Source: Hyphomicrobiales bacterium
GTDB lineage: Bacteria; Pseudomonadota; Alphaproteobacteria; Rhizobiales; Beijerinckiaceae
Direction of reading: 5' to 3'
Length of the DNA stretch: 64,000 nucleotides
Assembly: GCA_947454055.1 (NCBI GenBank)
Contig: CANGIS010000004.1
Location: 32,597 to 96,596, forward strand
The notes beneath the pieces were generated by a model, which was given only the letters and a program-made list of their open reading frames with translations, ran no database searches and was not told the origin of the DNA. The position numbers and the translations under genes were made by a program. Positions 47,901 through 59,800 of the stretch are shown here, one piece after another; the stretch's first letter is position 1, and every line of letters starts with the position of its first letter.

Positions 47901-48366
47901 TGGCGTTGATGATTTCGCTGATCTGGCCCTGCCGCACCATGGCTGGCGAGCGCGCACCCGTTGCCGCATCCGCAAACAGCAATTGGACATCGCGGGCGCG
48001 GACTTCGCGGCCATTCATGCGGTAGACCGAGCCGTCATCCCGTTCGATGCGGCGGGTGACCTCAAGCGTTTCAGCATCGTTGAAGGCCGCAGGCGCTTTG
48101 CGATCCTGATTGTCGATGGCGAGTGTCACTTCGGCCATGTTGCGGGCAGCCCGATTGCCACTGCCTGCAAAGATCACGTCGTCCATGCCGGCGGCGCGTA
48201 AGGATTTGTGCGAGCTTTCGCCCATAACCCAGCGCAGCGCCTCGACCAGATTGGATTTACCGCAGCCATTCGGGCCGACAACGCCCGTCAACCCCGGTTC
48301 GATGAGGAAATCGGTCGAATCAACGAAGGATTTGAAGCCCGTAATGCGCAGACGTGTGAGTTTCAT
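44908..48366 (-). CDS. smc: chromosome segregation protein SMC
   Basis: A 1152-residue condensin ATPase that organises and segregates the chromosome with ScpA and ScpB. The N-terminal head has Walker A in GVVGPNGCGKSNLVEALRW. Two long coiled-coil arms surround a hinge near residues 510-620. The C-terminal head has the ABC signature LLSGGEQALTAIALIF and Walker B in ICVLDEVDAPLDDANVERY. The gene is intact and downstream of a DsbA-like gene, a typical alphaproteobacterial context. Confidence 0.97.
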   Translation of the reverse strand: MKLTRLRITGFKSFVDSTDFLIEPGLTGVVGPNGCGKSNLVEALRWVMGESSHKSLRAAGMDDVIFAGSGNRAARNMAEVTLAIDNQDRKAPAAFNDAETLEVTRRIERDDGSVYRMNGREVRARDVQLLFADAATGARSPAMVRQGQISEIINAKPSARRRILEDAAGIAGLYGRRHEAELRLKAAEDNLTRLDDVLKQIDSQIDGLKRQSRQAQRYKSLSADIRQVEGIIALGLWREARAHVAKAEQQAATDLDSLTKLGLRQAETAKHQAVAAESLPQLREAETIAAAALQRLMVARETLQSDEERARQRLAELERRALEMQRDLEREHLLAADADRAITTLEAEEKSLISELDATSVASQEATVRLSERETALRAAESALATAQAEMTELLTRQTSIEATIRSESDRLGRLRAELGKTSQDLDAIRTSIDNDLEIRMIAAEFDEATTGLASAEAEAETARQTLVIARETEQASRRPLEEAERQAQRLETEIRTLAKLLSTGDGSSWPSLMDHLTVTKGLEAALGAALGDDLEASIDPSAPAHWSDPGLGSDDPALPQGIVSLKASVNAPSALNRRLRQTGLVAVEDGEKWRGKLKPGQVLVSKEGDIWRWDGFTAKADAPTPAARRLAEKNRLGELEGEAAMARASADALKQAYEQATEAVKQAIEVENKAIALVRTRRHSADALREKRASAERRQNERVTRRSALEDAKARFDREIVETDERLKASIERKEALPDAKALELTLEAARAEAQTLRTTVAEAAATVKSLAREIDLRTQRRSAITREKTGWAERKARAAAQNTEFVQRKSDIETERAALADSPAIFAERRRALTLEIETATASRKAKADALAQAETALSTADREAKEALAAFMAAREDKVKSELRLESAKESLTQAIASIRERFEENPEELATRLGSVTEDSAEARESIVQRLDHLKGERERLGAVNLRADEELTEIETRKTSLATEQAELIEAIRRLRSAIGSLNREGRERLLTAFEEVKTHFERLFVSLFGGGTARLELIESDDPLEAGLEILAHPPGKKPSTMSLLSGGEQALTAIALIFAVFLTNPSPICVLDEVDAPLDDANVERYCDLLNDMARTTETRFIVITHNPITMARMDRLFGVTMAERGVSQLVSVDLGTAESFLQAS

Positions 48367-48396
48367 CGCTCACCTCGACGAGGATGAGACGCGATC

Positions 48397-49032
48397 CTAG
48401 CCACCCAGGAGGGGGGTGAGGATTTTGTCGAATTCCTCAAGGCTGAGTGCACCGCTTTGCTTTTGTCCATTGATGAAAAACGTTGGCGTCGAGTCGACCC
48501 CGAACACTTTTTCGGCCCGATCACGCACCGAATTTACGGCGTCATAAATGGACTGGTTTTTCAAGCAGGCCTCAAAAGATTCCTGTGTGAAACCGGCCTG
48601 ACGGATCGTTGCAAGCAAAGATTCCGACGGATTGGGCGTTCCCACCCATGATTTTTGTTGGGTGAACAAGAGATCGACCATCGGATAGTATTTGTCATTG
48701 CCATTGCAGCGCGCGACCATAAAGGCTGCGACCGCCAAAGGATCAAACGGAAATTCGCGCAAGGTGAAACGGACTTTGCCCGTGTCGATATATTTTTCCT
48801 TGAACGCCGGAAACGTTGCGGTGTGGAAATGGGCGCAATGCGGACAGGTCATCGACGCGTATTCGATGATCGTCACCTTGGCGTCATCTTTGCCTAAAAA
48901 CACATCGCCCAAAGGGCCTGCGATTTTGAGTTCCTCGTCTTTGGCGGCCTGAGCAACCGCGAAAGAACTCGGAAGAACGGCAGAAAGACCTATGATTCCA
49001 AGGGCTTCCAGAATTTGACGACGGCTTGACAT
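48397..49032 (-). CDS. DsbA-family thioredoxin-fold protein, Tat-like signal
   Basis: A 211-residue thiol-disulfide protein. The active site is MTCPHCAHFH (CPHC), followed by the DsbA-type helical insertion and the cis-proline region DSTPTFFING. The N-terminus is SSRRQILEALGIIGLSAVLP, a twin-arginine-like signal ending near AVAQA, so it is probably periplasmic. I use the ATG at 49032, with AAGGA 6 bases upstream, rather than the ATG at 49050. It precedes smc by 30 bases. Confidence 0.93.
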   Translation of the reverse strand: MSSRRQILEALGIIGLSAVLPSSFAVAQAAKDEELKIAGPLGDVFLGKDDAKVTIIEYASMTCPHCAHFHTATFPAFKEKYIDTGKVRFTLREFPFDPLAVAAFMVARCNGNDKYYPMVDLLFTQQKSWVGTPNPSESLLATIRQAGFTQESFEACLKNQSIYDAVNSVRDRAEKVFGVDSTPTFFINGQKQSGALSLEEFDKILTPLLGG

Positions 49033-49096
49033 GGCGTGTCCTTTTGACATTTCCGGGAGGTTGATTAGCAGGGCAGGGCGGGCTCTGGCAAGGAAT

Positions 49097-49582
49097 TTAG
49101 CGGGGAGGCAGGCGCTCATCGAGGATGCCGGAGCCGAGGCGGACCAAGGCGTCGCGCAGACCTTCATCGGCCAGGGTGCCAACCCGCTTCTGGGCTTCCA
49201 GAATGGCTTCCGAGCGTGGCTCGGCGCGCTGTTTCCGGACCGGTTCTTTTCGGATAGGGCCTTGTTTAATAACAATTTTTCCGATGCAGCGCCAGCCATA
49301 GCGGGTGTTGACCCGCTCGATGATGACAGGGGCTTGGTGCTGGATTTCGAGTGCGAAGGCACCCTCGACCCGAAGCAATAGGGTTGCGGGCTCGGGTGGG
49401 GCATCGCCGATCCGCCTCGGCCACGAGATTTTGATGGGTTCACAATGGTTTGCGAGGTTTTGGCCGATGATGTCGGGCCAGCCGGTGACAATGTCGGCGG
49501 CCGCAAAGCCTTGCGCTGCCAGCACGGGCCCCAAGCATTCGTCGAGCAGATCGGAAAGCGGGCGGAGGGAGGATTGTTTCAT
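49097..49582 (-). CDS. DUF721 / DciA-like protein
   Basis: A 161-residue DUF721 protein. DUF721 includes DciA, which helps load the replicative helicase in many bacteria that lack DnaC; whether this alphaproteobacterial member does so is inferred. The conserved block GWPDIIGQNLANHCEPIKI is visible, as is LLLRVEGAFALEIQH. The ATG at 49582 is used. Divergent from mutY, with the DsbA-like gene downstream. Confidence 0.9.
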   Translation of the reverse strand: MKQSSLRPLSDLLDECLGPVLAAQGFAAADIVTGWPDIIGQNLANHCEPIKISWPRRIGDAPPEPATLLLRVEGAFALEIQHQAPVIIERVNTRYGWRCIGKIVIKQGPIRKEPVRKQRAEPRSEAILEAQKRVGTLADEGLRDALVRLGSGILDERLPPR

Positions 49583-49679
49583 CAAAACCAGATCGTTGAG
49601 GAGGCGTATGAGGTAGTCTAAGCCAGTTCGTGCGATAGTTAAAACACCCTTTGCGGTAAGAGAAAGGCAGAAGGCGGTA

Positions 49680-50741
49680 ATGCTCGATAAATCCCTGCTC
49701 GATTGGTATGACCGCCACCGTCGTGTGCTGCCGTGGCGCGCTGCAGCCCATCAGCAGAGCGACCCCTATCGCGTTTGGCTCTCCGAGATCATGTTGCAGC
49801 AGACGGGGGTGAAAACCGTCATTCCGTATTTCGAGGCGTTCACCACACGCTTTCCGAGTGTCGAGGCGATGGCGCAAGCGGAGCGGGACGAGGTGCTGCG
49901 GCTATGGGCAGGACTGGGCTATTATTCCCGCGCGCACAATCTGCATGCCTGCGCGGTCGAGGTTGCCGAGCGGCATGGCGGGCGGTTCCCCGACACGGTG
50001 GAGGGACTGCGGACGCTGCCCGGTATCGGCGACTATACCGCGGGCGCGATTGCCGCGATCGCGTTTGGGCGACGGGTGGCGGCGGTGGATGGCAATGTCG
50101 AGCGGGTCTTCAGCCGAGTGTATGAGATTGACGAGGCAATGCCCAAAGCGCGGCCGACCGTTGCGCGGTTGACGCAGGCTTTGGTACCCGAGCGGGCGGG
50201 AGATTTTGCACAGGCGCTGATGGATTTGGGAGCCACGATCTGCACGCCCAAGAATCCGGCTTGCGGGCTGTGTCCCTGGCGCGAGGCGTGCGGGGCGCAC
50301 AAGGCAGGCACAATGCTCAATTACCCGCGCAAAGCCGTGAAGAAGGCGAAAGTGATGCGCTATGGCGCGGCCTTTGTCGCAAGGCGGGCCGATGGGGCGG
50401 TGCTGATCGGCACACGGCCCGAAAAGGGACTACTGGGCGGTATGGTCGAAGTGCCGAACACCGAGTGGACGGCGGAGCCGGCAGCAGACGATACCCTTCA
50501 TCTGGCACCTTTGGTGGCAAAGTGGCAGCCCTGCGGAACGGTTGAGCATGTGTTCACACATTTCCCGTTGCGGTTGGCGGTTTATACGGCGGAGGTCGCG
50601 GTAGGGGTTGCGGCACCCGGGCCCTATCGCTGGTCCTCGCCCAACGGGGCCGATGGCGAGGCGCTGCCAACCTTGTTCCGCAAGGTTCTGGGTATGGCAA
50701 ACGATGCTTTATCGCAATTGAAGGCGAAGCTCACCGGTTGA
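49680..50741 (+). CDS. mutY: A/G-specific adenine glycosylase
   Basis: Removes adenine mispaired with 8-oxoguanine. The 353-residue protein has the catalytic glutamate in SEIMLQQTGVKTVIPYF, the helix-hairpin-helix LPGIGDYTAGAIAAIAFGRR with the aspartate in VDGNVERV, and the 4Fe-4S motif CTPKNPACGLCPWREAC. The C-terminal Nudix-like domain recognises oxoG. The gene is complete; a dispersed repeat and the RTX gene's 3' end lie beyond it. Confidence 0.97.
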   Translation: MLDKSLLDWYDRHRRVLPWRAAAHQQSDPYRVWLSEIMLQQTGVKTVIPYFEAFTTRFPSVEAMAQAERDEVLRLWAGLGYYSRAHNLHACAVEVAERHGGRFPDTVEGLRTLPGIGDYTAGAIAAIAFGRRVAAVDGNVERVFSRVYEIDEAMPKARPTVARLTQALVPERAGDFAQALMDLGATICTPKNPACGLCPWREACGAHKAGTMLNYPRKAVKKAKVMRYGAAFVARRADGAVLIGTRPEKGLLGGMVEVPNTEWTAEPAADDTLHLAPLVAKWQPCGTVEHVFTHFPLRLAVYTAEVAVGVAAPGPYRWSSPNGADGEALPTLFRKVLGMANDALSQLKAKLTG

Positions 50742-50793
50742 TTTTTGGAGATGAAGTAAAGCGGCGATGGTGCCCTTTATGACACATCACCAG

Positions 50794-50878
50794 CTGGGTT
50801 GCTTCGTGTTCGTCACTCACAACGATCCACTGGATCGTTGTGTTCGCTTGGCGAAACACTCCTCATCTCGCAATCACG
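50794..50878. repeat. dispersed palindromic repeat, copy 2
   Basis: Same element as at 33313-33400. It has a 10-bp perfect stem CAACGATCCA/TGGATCGTTG (50820-50829 with 50831-50840, extendable by two pairs) and a second stem TTCGC-TTG-GCGAA (50843-50855). The stem bases differ from copy 1 but pairing is preserved. It sits between the convergent ends of mutY and the RTX gene, where it could act as a bidirectional terminator. Confidence 0.8.
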
Positions 50879-50895
50879 GACAAGTATCGCCCTCA

Positions 50896-53800
50896 TTACA
50901 GGTGGTAATGCAGATCGGCGAGCAAGGTGGTGTGGGTTTGATCAAAGACGTAGATGTCCGTGCCGGTTGTCGTCAGGCCGGTCAGGTTGACTGTTGTGAC
51001 CGACGTGCCGTTGCTGACTTGGACGCCGTTTGAATCGGCCGTCGTCCAGTAGGAATAATTGGAATTGGCGGCGAGCTGGAGCGTATCGTTGGTGGCATCC
51101 AATTTCAGGTCTAACATCGCGTTCGACGACGAGGATGTCTGTACGCTTTGGCCGAGAATTTTTTGAATACCTGCACCATCCATCGAGATGGTTGCAGTGC
51201 CGCTGGTGCCGGAGAAATCCAGATATTCGGAATTGCTCAGAATGCCGGTAAACGCCGTGCCGGTGAAGGTGAGGCTCACACTGCCGGAACTGCCCGCGAA
51301 GCTGATGCTGTCGCTGCCGGCGCCGCCGTCAAGGTTGGAAAGATTGAGGTTCGACCAATCAAGCTTGAGCAGATCGTTGCCCGCCCCGCCCGACAGCGTA
51401 TCCGCCCCGCCGCCGCCGACCAGTGTGTCTTGGCCTGCACCACCAAAGATCGAATTGGCATTGCTATCGCCCGTGATACAATCGTTGAAGCTGGTACCGA
51501 TGACATGTTCGAAATTCGTAATCGTATCGCGATCCGTCGCCACGAGGCCTGTGACCACCGACGGCGTGGCACCGTTCAGCGTCAGCGTGATGCCATTTGT
51601 GCTGTTGGTGGTGCCCGAGGCGATGACATAGGAATAGTCGACCAGATCGCCGGCCTGTCCGCCGCCATCCAGCGAGTCATTGCCTGTGCCGCCCGATAGC
51701 GTGTCATCGTCCAACCCGCCGAGCAGCGTGTCATTACCCGCGCTGCCGCCGAGGTAATTGGCGTTGGCATCGCCGGTAAAGGAGTCATTGCCATTGCCGC
51801 CAATGATGCCCTCGAAATTCATCACGGTGTCGACATCGGTCCCCGCCACAACCGTCAGCGTATAGGCTGTTGATGAGGCAATCGAGGCAATATCAACGGT
51901 CAAGCCGTTGGTAACCGTATAGGTAAGAGCAGGATTGCCGGGATACTGATAGGAGAAGAAGGAATAATCGAGCACATCGACCGAGTTGCCATCCGCCGCG
52001 CCGGTTCCGTTGCCGTTCAGTGTATCATTGCCTGCGCCGCCCTGAATCGTGTCGGCACCGAGGCCGCCTGAGATTGAATCAGCACCGGCCATGCCATTGA
52101 GCACATTGCCGTTCGCGTCACCAATGAGCGTGTCGGCGTTGGGGCTTCCCAAGACGTTGGCAAAGTTTTTAAGGATGTCCGTACCCGTGCCGGATACAGC
52201 GGCAATACCTTTTGAAAGATCAACCGAGTTGGGAAACTGCATGCTGTAATATGTATTTATGCCTGATCCACCATCGAAATAGCTATTTCGACCAAAGCCG
52301 ACGATGAGATCATTGCCTGCTCCGCCATTCACGCTTTCACCTTGCGCATAGATTTGAATCGTATCGTCGCCAGCACCACCGTCCGCGCTTTGGCGGTCTT
52401 GACTTCCGGAGAGCGTATCATTGCCGGCGCCGCCCGAAACGGTCGAGCCTTGCGTGTTGATCGTCAGATTATCGTTGCCTGCACCACCAATAATGCCCTG
52501 AACATTCAGAAGACGATCGACATCGGAGCCTGCTGTAACCGTCACGGTAACAGCCGCACCATTCAAGCTAACCGTGAGCCCTTTGGTTGTTTCGGTGATA
52601 TAGGAATAATCGATAATATTGATGCCGCCACCGCCATTGAACGAGTCATTGCCGGTGTTGCCCAACAAGGAATCATTACCAGCGCCGCCGATCAGCGTGT
52701 CGTCATAGATTGTGCCTAAAACGCCTACACCAGGGCTGCCTGCGAGCGAAAGGCTCGCAAAGCTGACATTAAGGCCTGTTGTTGAACTCGACGGTAGCAG
52801 ACTAAGGCCGGTGATCGATTCAATGTTCGAGAGTGTTTGAGTGTATGAATCGGTGCCATTGCCGATGGTCAGGGTAACCGTTGCTCCATTGCCGGTTAAG
52901 CTCTCCGTGTAGCCATTATTGGACCAATAAGAATAATCGACTTGGTCTACATAGTTTAGCGTGGCTTTGATCTGACCGCCGCTCAAATATGTACCACTAG
53001 CACCATCAATTGTGTCGTTGCCGAGACCGGCGATAATCGAGTCAGCACCGGCTCCGCCTGCAATTGACAGATTGAAGGTGGCGTTCTGGCCAAAGAGATT
53101 GAACGTGTTGCTGTTCTTGGTGCCGACAATGCCCTCCACATTCCGTAGCGTATCGGCTTGAACGGCAACCGTTCCGTTCAGGATCGAGGCGTTAAACGAG
53201 GTATCGTTGACCGAAACCGACATCGTGTTGGTCGCGTTGTTCAGGTAGGAATAATCGACCACATCGAAGCCGTTGCCGCCGTCGATCGTCTCGTTATTCG
53301 CATTGGCTGCGGTGACGACAACCGCTGTCGTGCTGCTGGTAAACCGGTCATTGCCATCGCCACCGAAGAGCGAGTCGGCCGAGCCTGATGTGCCCACCAG
53401 CGTGTCATTGCCGTCAACGCCGACCAGCGTATCGCCGCCGCCGCCGCCGATGAGCGAGTCGCTGCCGCCGCCGCCGATCAGGTAGTTGGCGGTGGTATCG
53501 CCAACCAGCGTATCATTGCCCGAGCCGCCGATGATGTTGGCGATGTTGACGAGCGTATCCACATCGGTGCCGGCCACAATCGTCACACGCTGTGTGGCGC
53601 TCGTCGCATTCAGTGTCGCCGAGAAGCCGGCAGTCGCGTAGGAATAATCGGCAAAGGCGTCCGCTCCCGAAAGCGTGTCGCCACCTGCGCCGCCCTGCAA
53701 GGAATCCGCGTCGCCGCCGCCATTGAGGCTGTCATTGCCGACAAGGCCATAGAGCAGATCTTTGCCCGAGCTGCCGGTGATTGAGTTGTTCAGCTCGTTG

Positions 53801-56800
53801 CCGGTGCCGGTGAAATTGTCATTGCCGGTATAGGTCAGGTTTTCGATATAGCCTGCATTGGCAATGCCGTTGATTGTGGAAGCGATCGGCGAGAGCGTGT
53901 AGGCGGTGAGCGAGGTGCTGACGGTGTCGATGCCGCCCGTCGCCAGTTCAACGATCAGATTGTTGGAACTGGAGACATAATACACGTCGTTACCGTCACC
54001 GCCGACCATCGTGTTCGAGGTCAGCGTGTCGCCGGTTGTGCCGGTGAGGCTGTCATCGACCAGAATGTCCGCACCGGCTCCGCCCGTGATGCTGTCATTG
54101 CCAGCGCCGCCGACCAAGGTGTCGTTGCCGCCGTTGCTGACCAGCGTATCATTGCCACCCGAACCGTCGATGCAGTCGCTCGCTGTGGAGCCGATAATCG
54201 AGTTGTTGTCGCCGGTTCCGATTCCGGTAAACGCGCCTGTGCCGATATAGGCCAGGTTTTGAATACCGCTGAAGCGTGACGTGTCGGAGAGGTTGATCGA
54301 GTTGGCTTGGGATAGAACGGTGTTGGTGCCCTCGAGATCGATGATCGATGTCGTGGTGTTCTCGTAGAAGTAATAGGTGTCGTCTCCCTTGCCGCCGGAA
54401 TAGGAGTCGTTGCCGCCTTTGCCATCGAGCGTATCGTTGCCGTCGCCGCCGAGCAGCGTGTCGGCACCCGCGCCGCCAAGCAGTGAGTCGACGCTACCCG
54501 CCCGACCATCGACGAGGAAGCCGATGGCTGCCGTGACAGCGGAGAGATTAACCGTGTTGACGCCTGAGCCTAAGCGGAAGGCTTCGACATTGGCGAGCGT
54601 GTCGATGTCGCTTAAGCCATTGATGGTGCCGGCATTGGCCGAGAAGGCAAGGCCATTGGCATTGGTTGCCGTGATGGTTTGCGCGGTCGTGAGGTAGGAA
54701 TAATCGACCGTGTCGATTCCGGCCTTGCCGTCGATTGTGTCATTTTCCGCTCGGCCCGACAGCCAGTCATTGCCGCCATCGCTGCCGACGAGCGAGTCAT
54801 TGCCCGCCCCGCCGAGCAGCGTATCGACGACCGCGCGCGAGCCATCCATCGAGAAGCCGATGGCAACCGTGCTGGTCGACAGGTCGACCGAATTGGAGCC
54901 GCTGCCCAGAATAAACGCCTCGACGTTTTTGAGTGTGTCGATGTCAGTGCTGCCATTATTGGCGACAAAGGTTTTACCGTCCGACGACACGCTGATGGAT
55001 TGCGTGGCGTTGAGGGCGGTCAGATAGGTATAATCGACCGTATCCGTGCCGCCCCTGCCATCGATCGCATCATTGCCGGCGCCGCCCGACAGCGTATCAT
55101 TGCCGTTGCCGCCATAGAGGCTGTCCTGACCGTCGCCGCCGGACAAGGAGCCGCCGAACAGGCTCGAGGTCGCCGCTCCCCCGTCGAGCGTATCGTCGCC
55201 CGCGCCGCCCGACAGCGTATTGGAACCGGTGCCGCCCTGAAGGAGATCATTGCCCGCGCCGCCGATGATCAGGTCGGTGGCGCCCAGCGTCGCATTGACC
55301 GTGAAGCCACGCGCGACCGTTACCGCGGACAGGTCAACCGTGCTGGCTCCCGAGCCGAGGACAAGAGCCTCGATATTGGTGAGGGTGTCGATGTCGGACG
55401 CGCCCGCATTGGCGGAGAAGCTGAGGCCATTGGCAGAAGTGGCGGTGATGGTTTGCGCCGTGGTGAGGTAGGTGTAATCGACCGTATCGATGCCGCCCTT
55501 GCCGTCAATCGTGTCATTGCCCCTGCCGCCCGACAGGTAATCGCTGCCGGCGCCGCCCAAGATCAGATCCTGGCCATTGCCGGTGGCAATCGTATCGGAC
55601 GCGCCGAGCGAGCCGTCAATCGTGAGGTTGAGGTTCGAGGTGACGCCGCCGAGATTGACCGAGTTCAGGCCCGAGCCGAGGGTTACGGCTTCGATGGCAA
55701 TGAGCGTGTCGTTGTCGCCGCCGCCCGATAGCGAAGCCGACCAGTTTGTGTCGCTGGTCCGTGTCAGCGAGAAAGTGGCGGTAGCATCGGTTTGATAGGT
55801 GTAATCGACTGTGTCGTTGCCGGCTTTGCCGTCAAGCGTGTCGTTGCCCGCGCGACCGGACAGCGTGTCGTTGCCGCCATCGCTGCCGACAAGGCTGTCA
55901 TTGCCCGCGCCCCCGACGAGAGAGTCGGTCACCGCCCGCGAGCCATCGACTGTGAAGCCCTGGGACGCCGCGCTCGCCGACAGATTGACGGTATTGTTGC
56001 CACTGCCGAGGATGAAGGCTTCGACATTTTTGAGCGTGTCCGTATCCGAACTGCTGGCGATGGCGGCAAAGGTTTTGCCGTCGGCCGAGACGCTGATCGA
56101 TTGCGCCGATGTGATCGAGGTCAGATAGGTGTAATCGACCGTATCGGAGCCGCCTTTACCGTCGATCGTGTCATTGCCAGCGCCACCCGACAGCGTGTCA
56201 TTGCCATTGGTGCTGCCGAGGATCAGGTCATTGCCGTTGCCGGTAGCAATCGAGTTGGCGGCACCGAGCGAGCCATCGATCGTGAAATTGAGCAGGTTTG
56301 TCGTCACGCCGCCGAGGTTGACGCTGTTGGTGCCATAGCCAAGCGTGAGCACCTCGATATTGACCAGCGTGTCATTGTCGGTGCCCCCCGAAAGCGCGGC
56401 AGCCCATGTCGTGTCGTTCGTCCGCGTTAGCGTGAAGGTGGCGGAGCTGTTGGTTTGATAGGTGTAATCGACCGTGTCGATGCCCGCTTTCCCGTCGATC
56501 GAGTCACTGCCGACGCCGCCCGACAGCCAATCATTCACCGACGAGCCGATCAGCGTATCATTGCCGCTATTGCCCGACATCGAGAGGGGGCCGCTGCCTG
56601 CGGTGAGCAGATTATTGTTGCTGTCGCCATAGATCGAGCCGCCCGATGAGCCGAGCGAGACATTCTCGAAATTCAGGACAATGCCATTGGCCAAGCCGGT
56701 GATGGTGCCGGCGTTCAGATCGACGGTCTGGCCTGCGCCGCCGATGGTCGACAGATCGAGAAGGTCGGTGCCGCTGCCGCCATCGAGCGTGATGTTGTTG

Positions 56801-59800
56801 CCGTAAGGGGCCTGGATCGTATCATTGCCTGCGCCGCTAAAGACGGTATAGCCGCTGACGCCGTGGCTTGAATCGGTTCCGGTCGTGGTGATCAGATCAT
56901 CATGGCTGCTTCCGATAATGCCTTCGATGTTGGAGAGCACGTCGACATTGCTCGACCCGATCGAAACCGATATGCCGACGGAGGAGAGCGGCTGAAGATT
57001 GGCCGTGATGCCGATGCCGGCGGAGGAATAATCCACGACGTCAATGCCGCTGCCGCCGTCAATCGTGCTGTTGCCGGAACCGCGGACGATGGTGTCGGAG
57101 CCGCCGCCGCCGAGAATGCTGTCATTGCCCGAGCCCGAGACGATCGAGTCGGACGTTCCGTTCGAGCCGTCGATGGTGAGGGACGGGGTCGTCAGAATGG
57201 CGTTGAAATTGACGGTGTTGACGCCGTAGCCGAGCTTCACGATCTCGAAATTGGCGAGCGTGTCGGCATCGCTGCCGGTGACCGTGCTGGAGCCCTTGAG
57301 CGCCGTTGCACTCCACGCCGTTGCGCTGCTTGCCGTCAGCGTGAGCGTCTGGCCCGCCACCACATAGCTGTAATCGACCGTATCAGCGGCGCCTTGCCCG
57401 CCATCAAGCGTATCATTGCCCAACCGGCCCGAGAGCAGATCATTGCCTGCGCCGCCGGACAAGACATCCCCGCCCAACCCGCCGATGATCATATCCATCC
57501 CGCCGGCGGTGCCATTCACGGTTACGCCCGTGGTTTGCCCCGCGAGATTGACACTGTTGATGCCCGAGCCAAGCGTGATGGCCGCGATGTTGAGGAGCAT
57601 GTCGGTATCGGTCAGGCTCGCCGAGCCGCTCCAGGTGGTGTCATTGGTGCGGCTCAAGCTGAAGATCGCCGAGGTGCTGGTCAGATAGGTATAATCGACC
57701 GTGTTCGTCCCTGCGCGGCCGTCCATGACATCAATGCCGTTGCCGCCCGAGAGCGTGTCATTTCCGCTGCCGCCGTAGAGGCTGTCCTGACCATCGCCGC
57801 CCACAAGCGAACTGGCTTTCGTCGCGGTGCTGACATCCAGCGTATCATCGCCGGCACCGCCCGAGAGTGTGTTGGAATCTGTACCACCCTTGATCACATT
57901 GCTGAGCTCGTTGCCGATGCCCAGGAACCCACTTGCGCCCGTGTAGGTCAGGTTTTCGACGTAATTGGAGGTGCCGAACATCGAGTCCGTGATGGAACCC
58001 AGCGTAAAATTCGCCAGATTGGTGCGGATCGTGTCGGTGCCGCCATTATAGGCCTCCGTGATCCGGTCATTGGCGCTGCTGATAAAATAGGTATCATCGC
58101 CAATGCCACCCGCCAGCGTATTGTTGCCCACACCGCCACAGAGACTATCTGCGCCGCCACTGCCCAAAAGCGAGTCGCTTCCCGCACCGCCAGACAGCGT
58201 ATCCGCCGTCCCCAGCGAGCCGTCGACCGAGAAGCCGATGGCCGCGGTAACCGCCGAAAGATCAACCGTATTGGTGCCGTAGCCCAGATTGAAGACCTCG
58301 ATGCCGTACAGCGTATCGATGTCGGTGACGCCCCTATTGGCGGTGAAAGTCGAGCCATCGGCCGTTGCCGTAAGGCTTAGCGACGCTGCGGCCGTCAGAT
58401 AGGTGTAATCGGCGGTATCGGTACCCACGCCGCCATCGAGCGTGTCATTGCCCGCGCCGCCTTTGAGCAGGTCATTCCCCGCCCCGCCGAAAAGGCTATT
58501 GGCATTGGCATCGCCCAACAGCGTATCGGCATATTGGGTGCCGATGACGTTCTGGATATTGCTGATCTGGTCGACATCGGAGCCTGCCAGCGCGGTGACG
58601 GTTGCAGCTCCCGCATTCAGCGTCACCGAAATGCCCGCCGTGTAGGCCCCGTTGGCGTTGATATAGGAATAATTGATCGTGTTGGAGCCGCCGCCGCCAT
58701 TGATCGTGTCATTGCCTGCGCCGCCGGAGAAGATATCATTGCCTGCGCCACCAAGCAGACTGTCGGCTCCTGCGCCCGTGGCAATCGAGTCGGTTGTGCC
58801 GTTCGAGCCGTCTATGATGAGCCCGAGGGTCGATGTGATGCCGCCGAGGCTGACGGTGTTGTCGCCATTGCCGAGCTTGATGAATTCAAAATTCAGCAGC
58901 GTGTCATTATCACTCGCCGTGACCGTGCTTGTACCCTGCACAGCCGAGCCGAGCCAGGCATTGTCAGCGCCATTGCGGGAAATGGTCAGCGTCTGGCCGG
59001 CAACGACATAGGAATAATCCACCCTGTCGAAACCCGAGCCGCCATCCATCGAGTCATTGCCAATGCCGCCGGACAGAGAGTCACTATACAGGCTACCAAG
59101 CAGCGTATCATTGCCACCATTGCCCCACATCGAGTCCATGATGTAGACGGGTGTCGTGACCAAATTGTCGGCATTGTCACCGATGAAGGTGCTATTCCAT
59201 CCGCCCATAATGACATTGGTGAAATTAAAAATCGAACCGCGAGCGAGGTTGCCGGCGGCCGTCAGAGTACCGGACATCAGGTCGACGATTTGACCTCCCG
59301 AATTCCCGATATTTGACACATCGAGGGTGTTGATGCCCGAGCCGCCATCGAGCGTAACATTGTCGCCGTATGGAGCTTGAATGGTATCATTGCCCGCCCC
59401 GCCATTGACCGAATAGCCATTGACCCGATTGCCTGTCCCTGTACTCGAATTACCGATAAAATCATTGCCCGAGCCGCCAATGAAGCCTTCGATATTATAT
59501 AAGACATCTTGATCCGTGGCCGAGACGGATACGGCAACGGCTGTTGCGAGCGTGGGGGTCAGCGTGACGTTGAGATTTGTGGTCGCGTAGGAATAATCGG
59601 CGACATCCATCCCCGCTTTACCGTCGATCGTATCGTAGCCGCCACGGCCGGAAAGCGTGTCATTGCCGCTACCGCCAAAAATGCAGTCGGCACCGGTACC
59701 CGTGATGATCAGATTGCTGGCACCCAGCGAACCATCGACCGTCACCGCGGTCGTCTGCAATCCGAGACTGACCGTATTGGTTGCGCTGCCGAGCTTCATC

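Noticed and set aside
54679..58380. Long plus-strand frames (350 and 492 residues) opposite the RTX gene
   Set aside because: They follow from periodic repeat codons read on the other strand; the minus strand gives one coherent RTX protein of over 13 kb.
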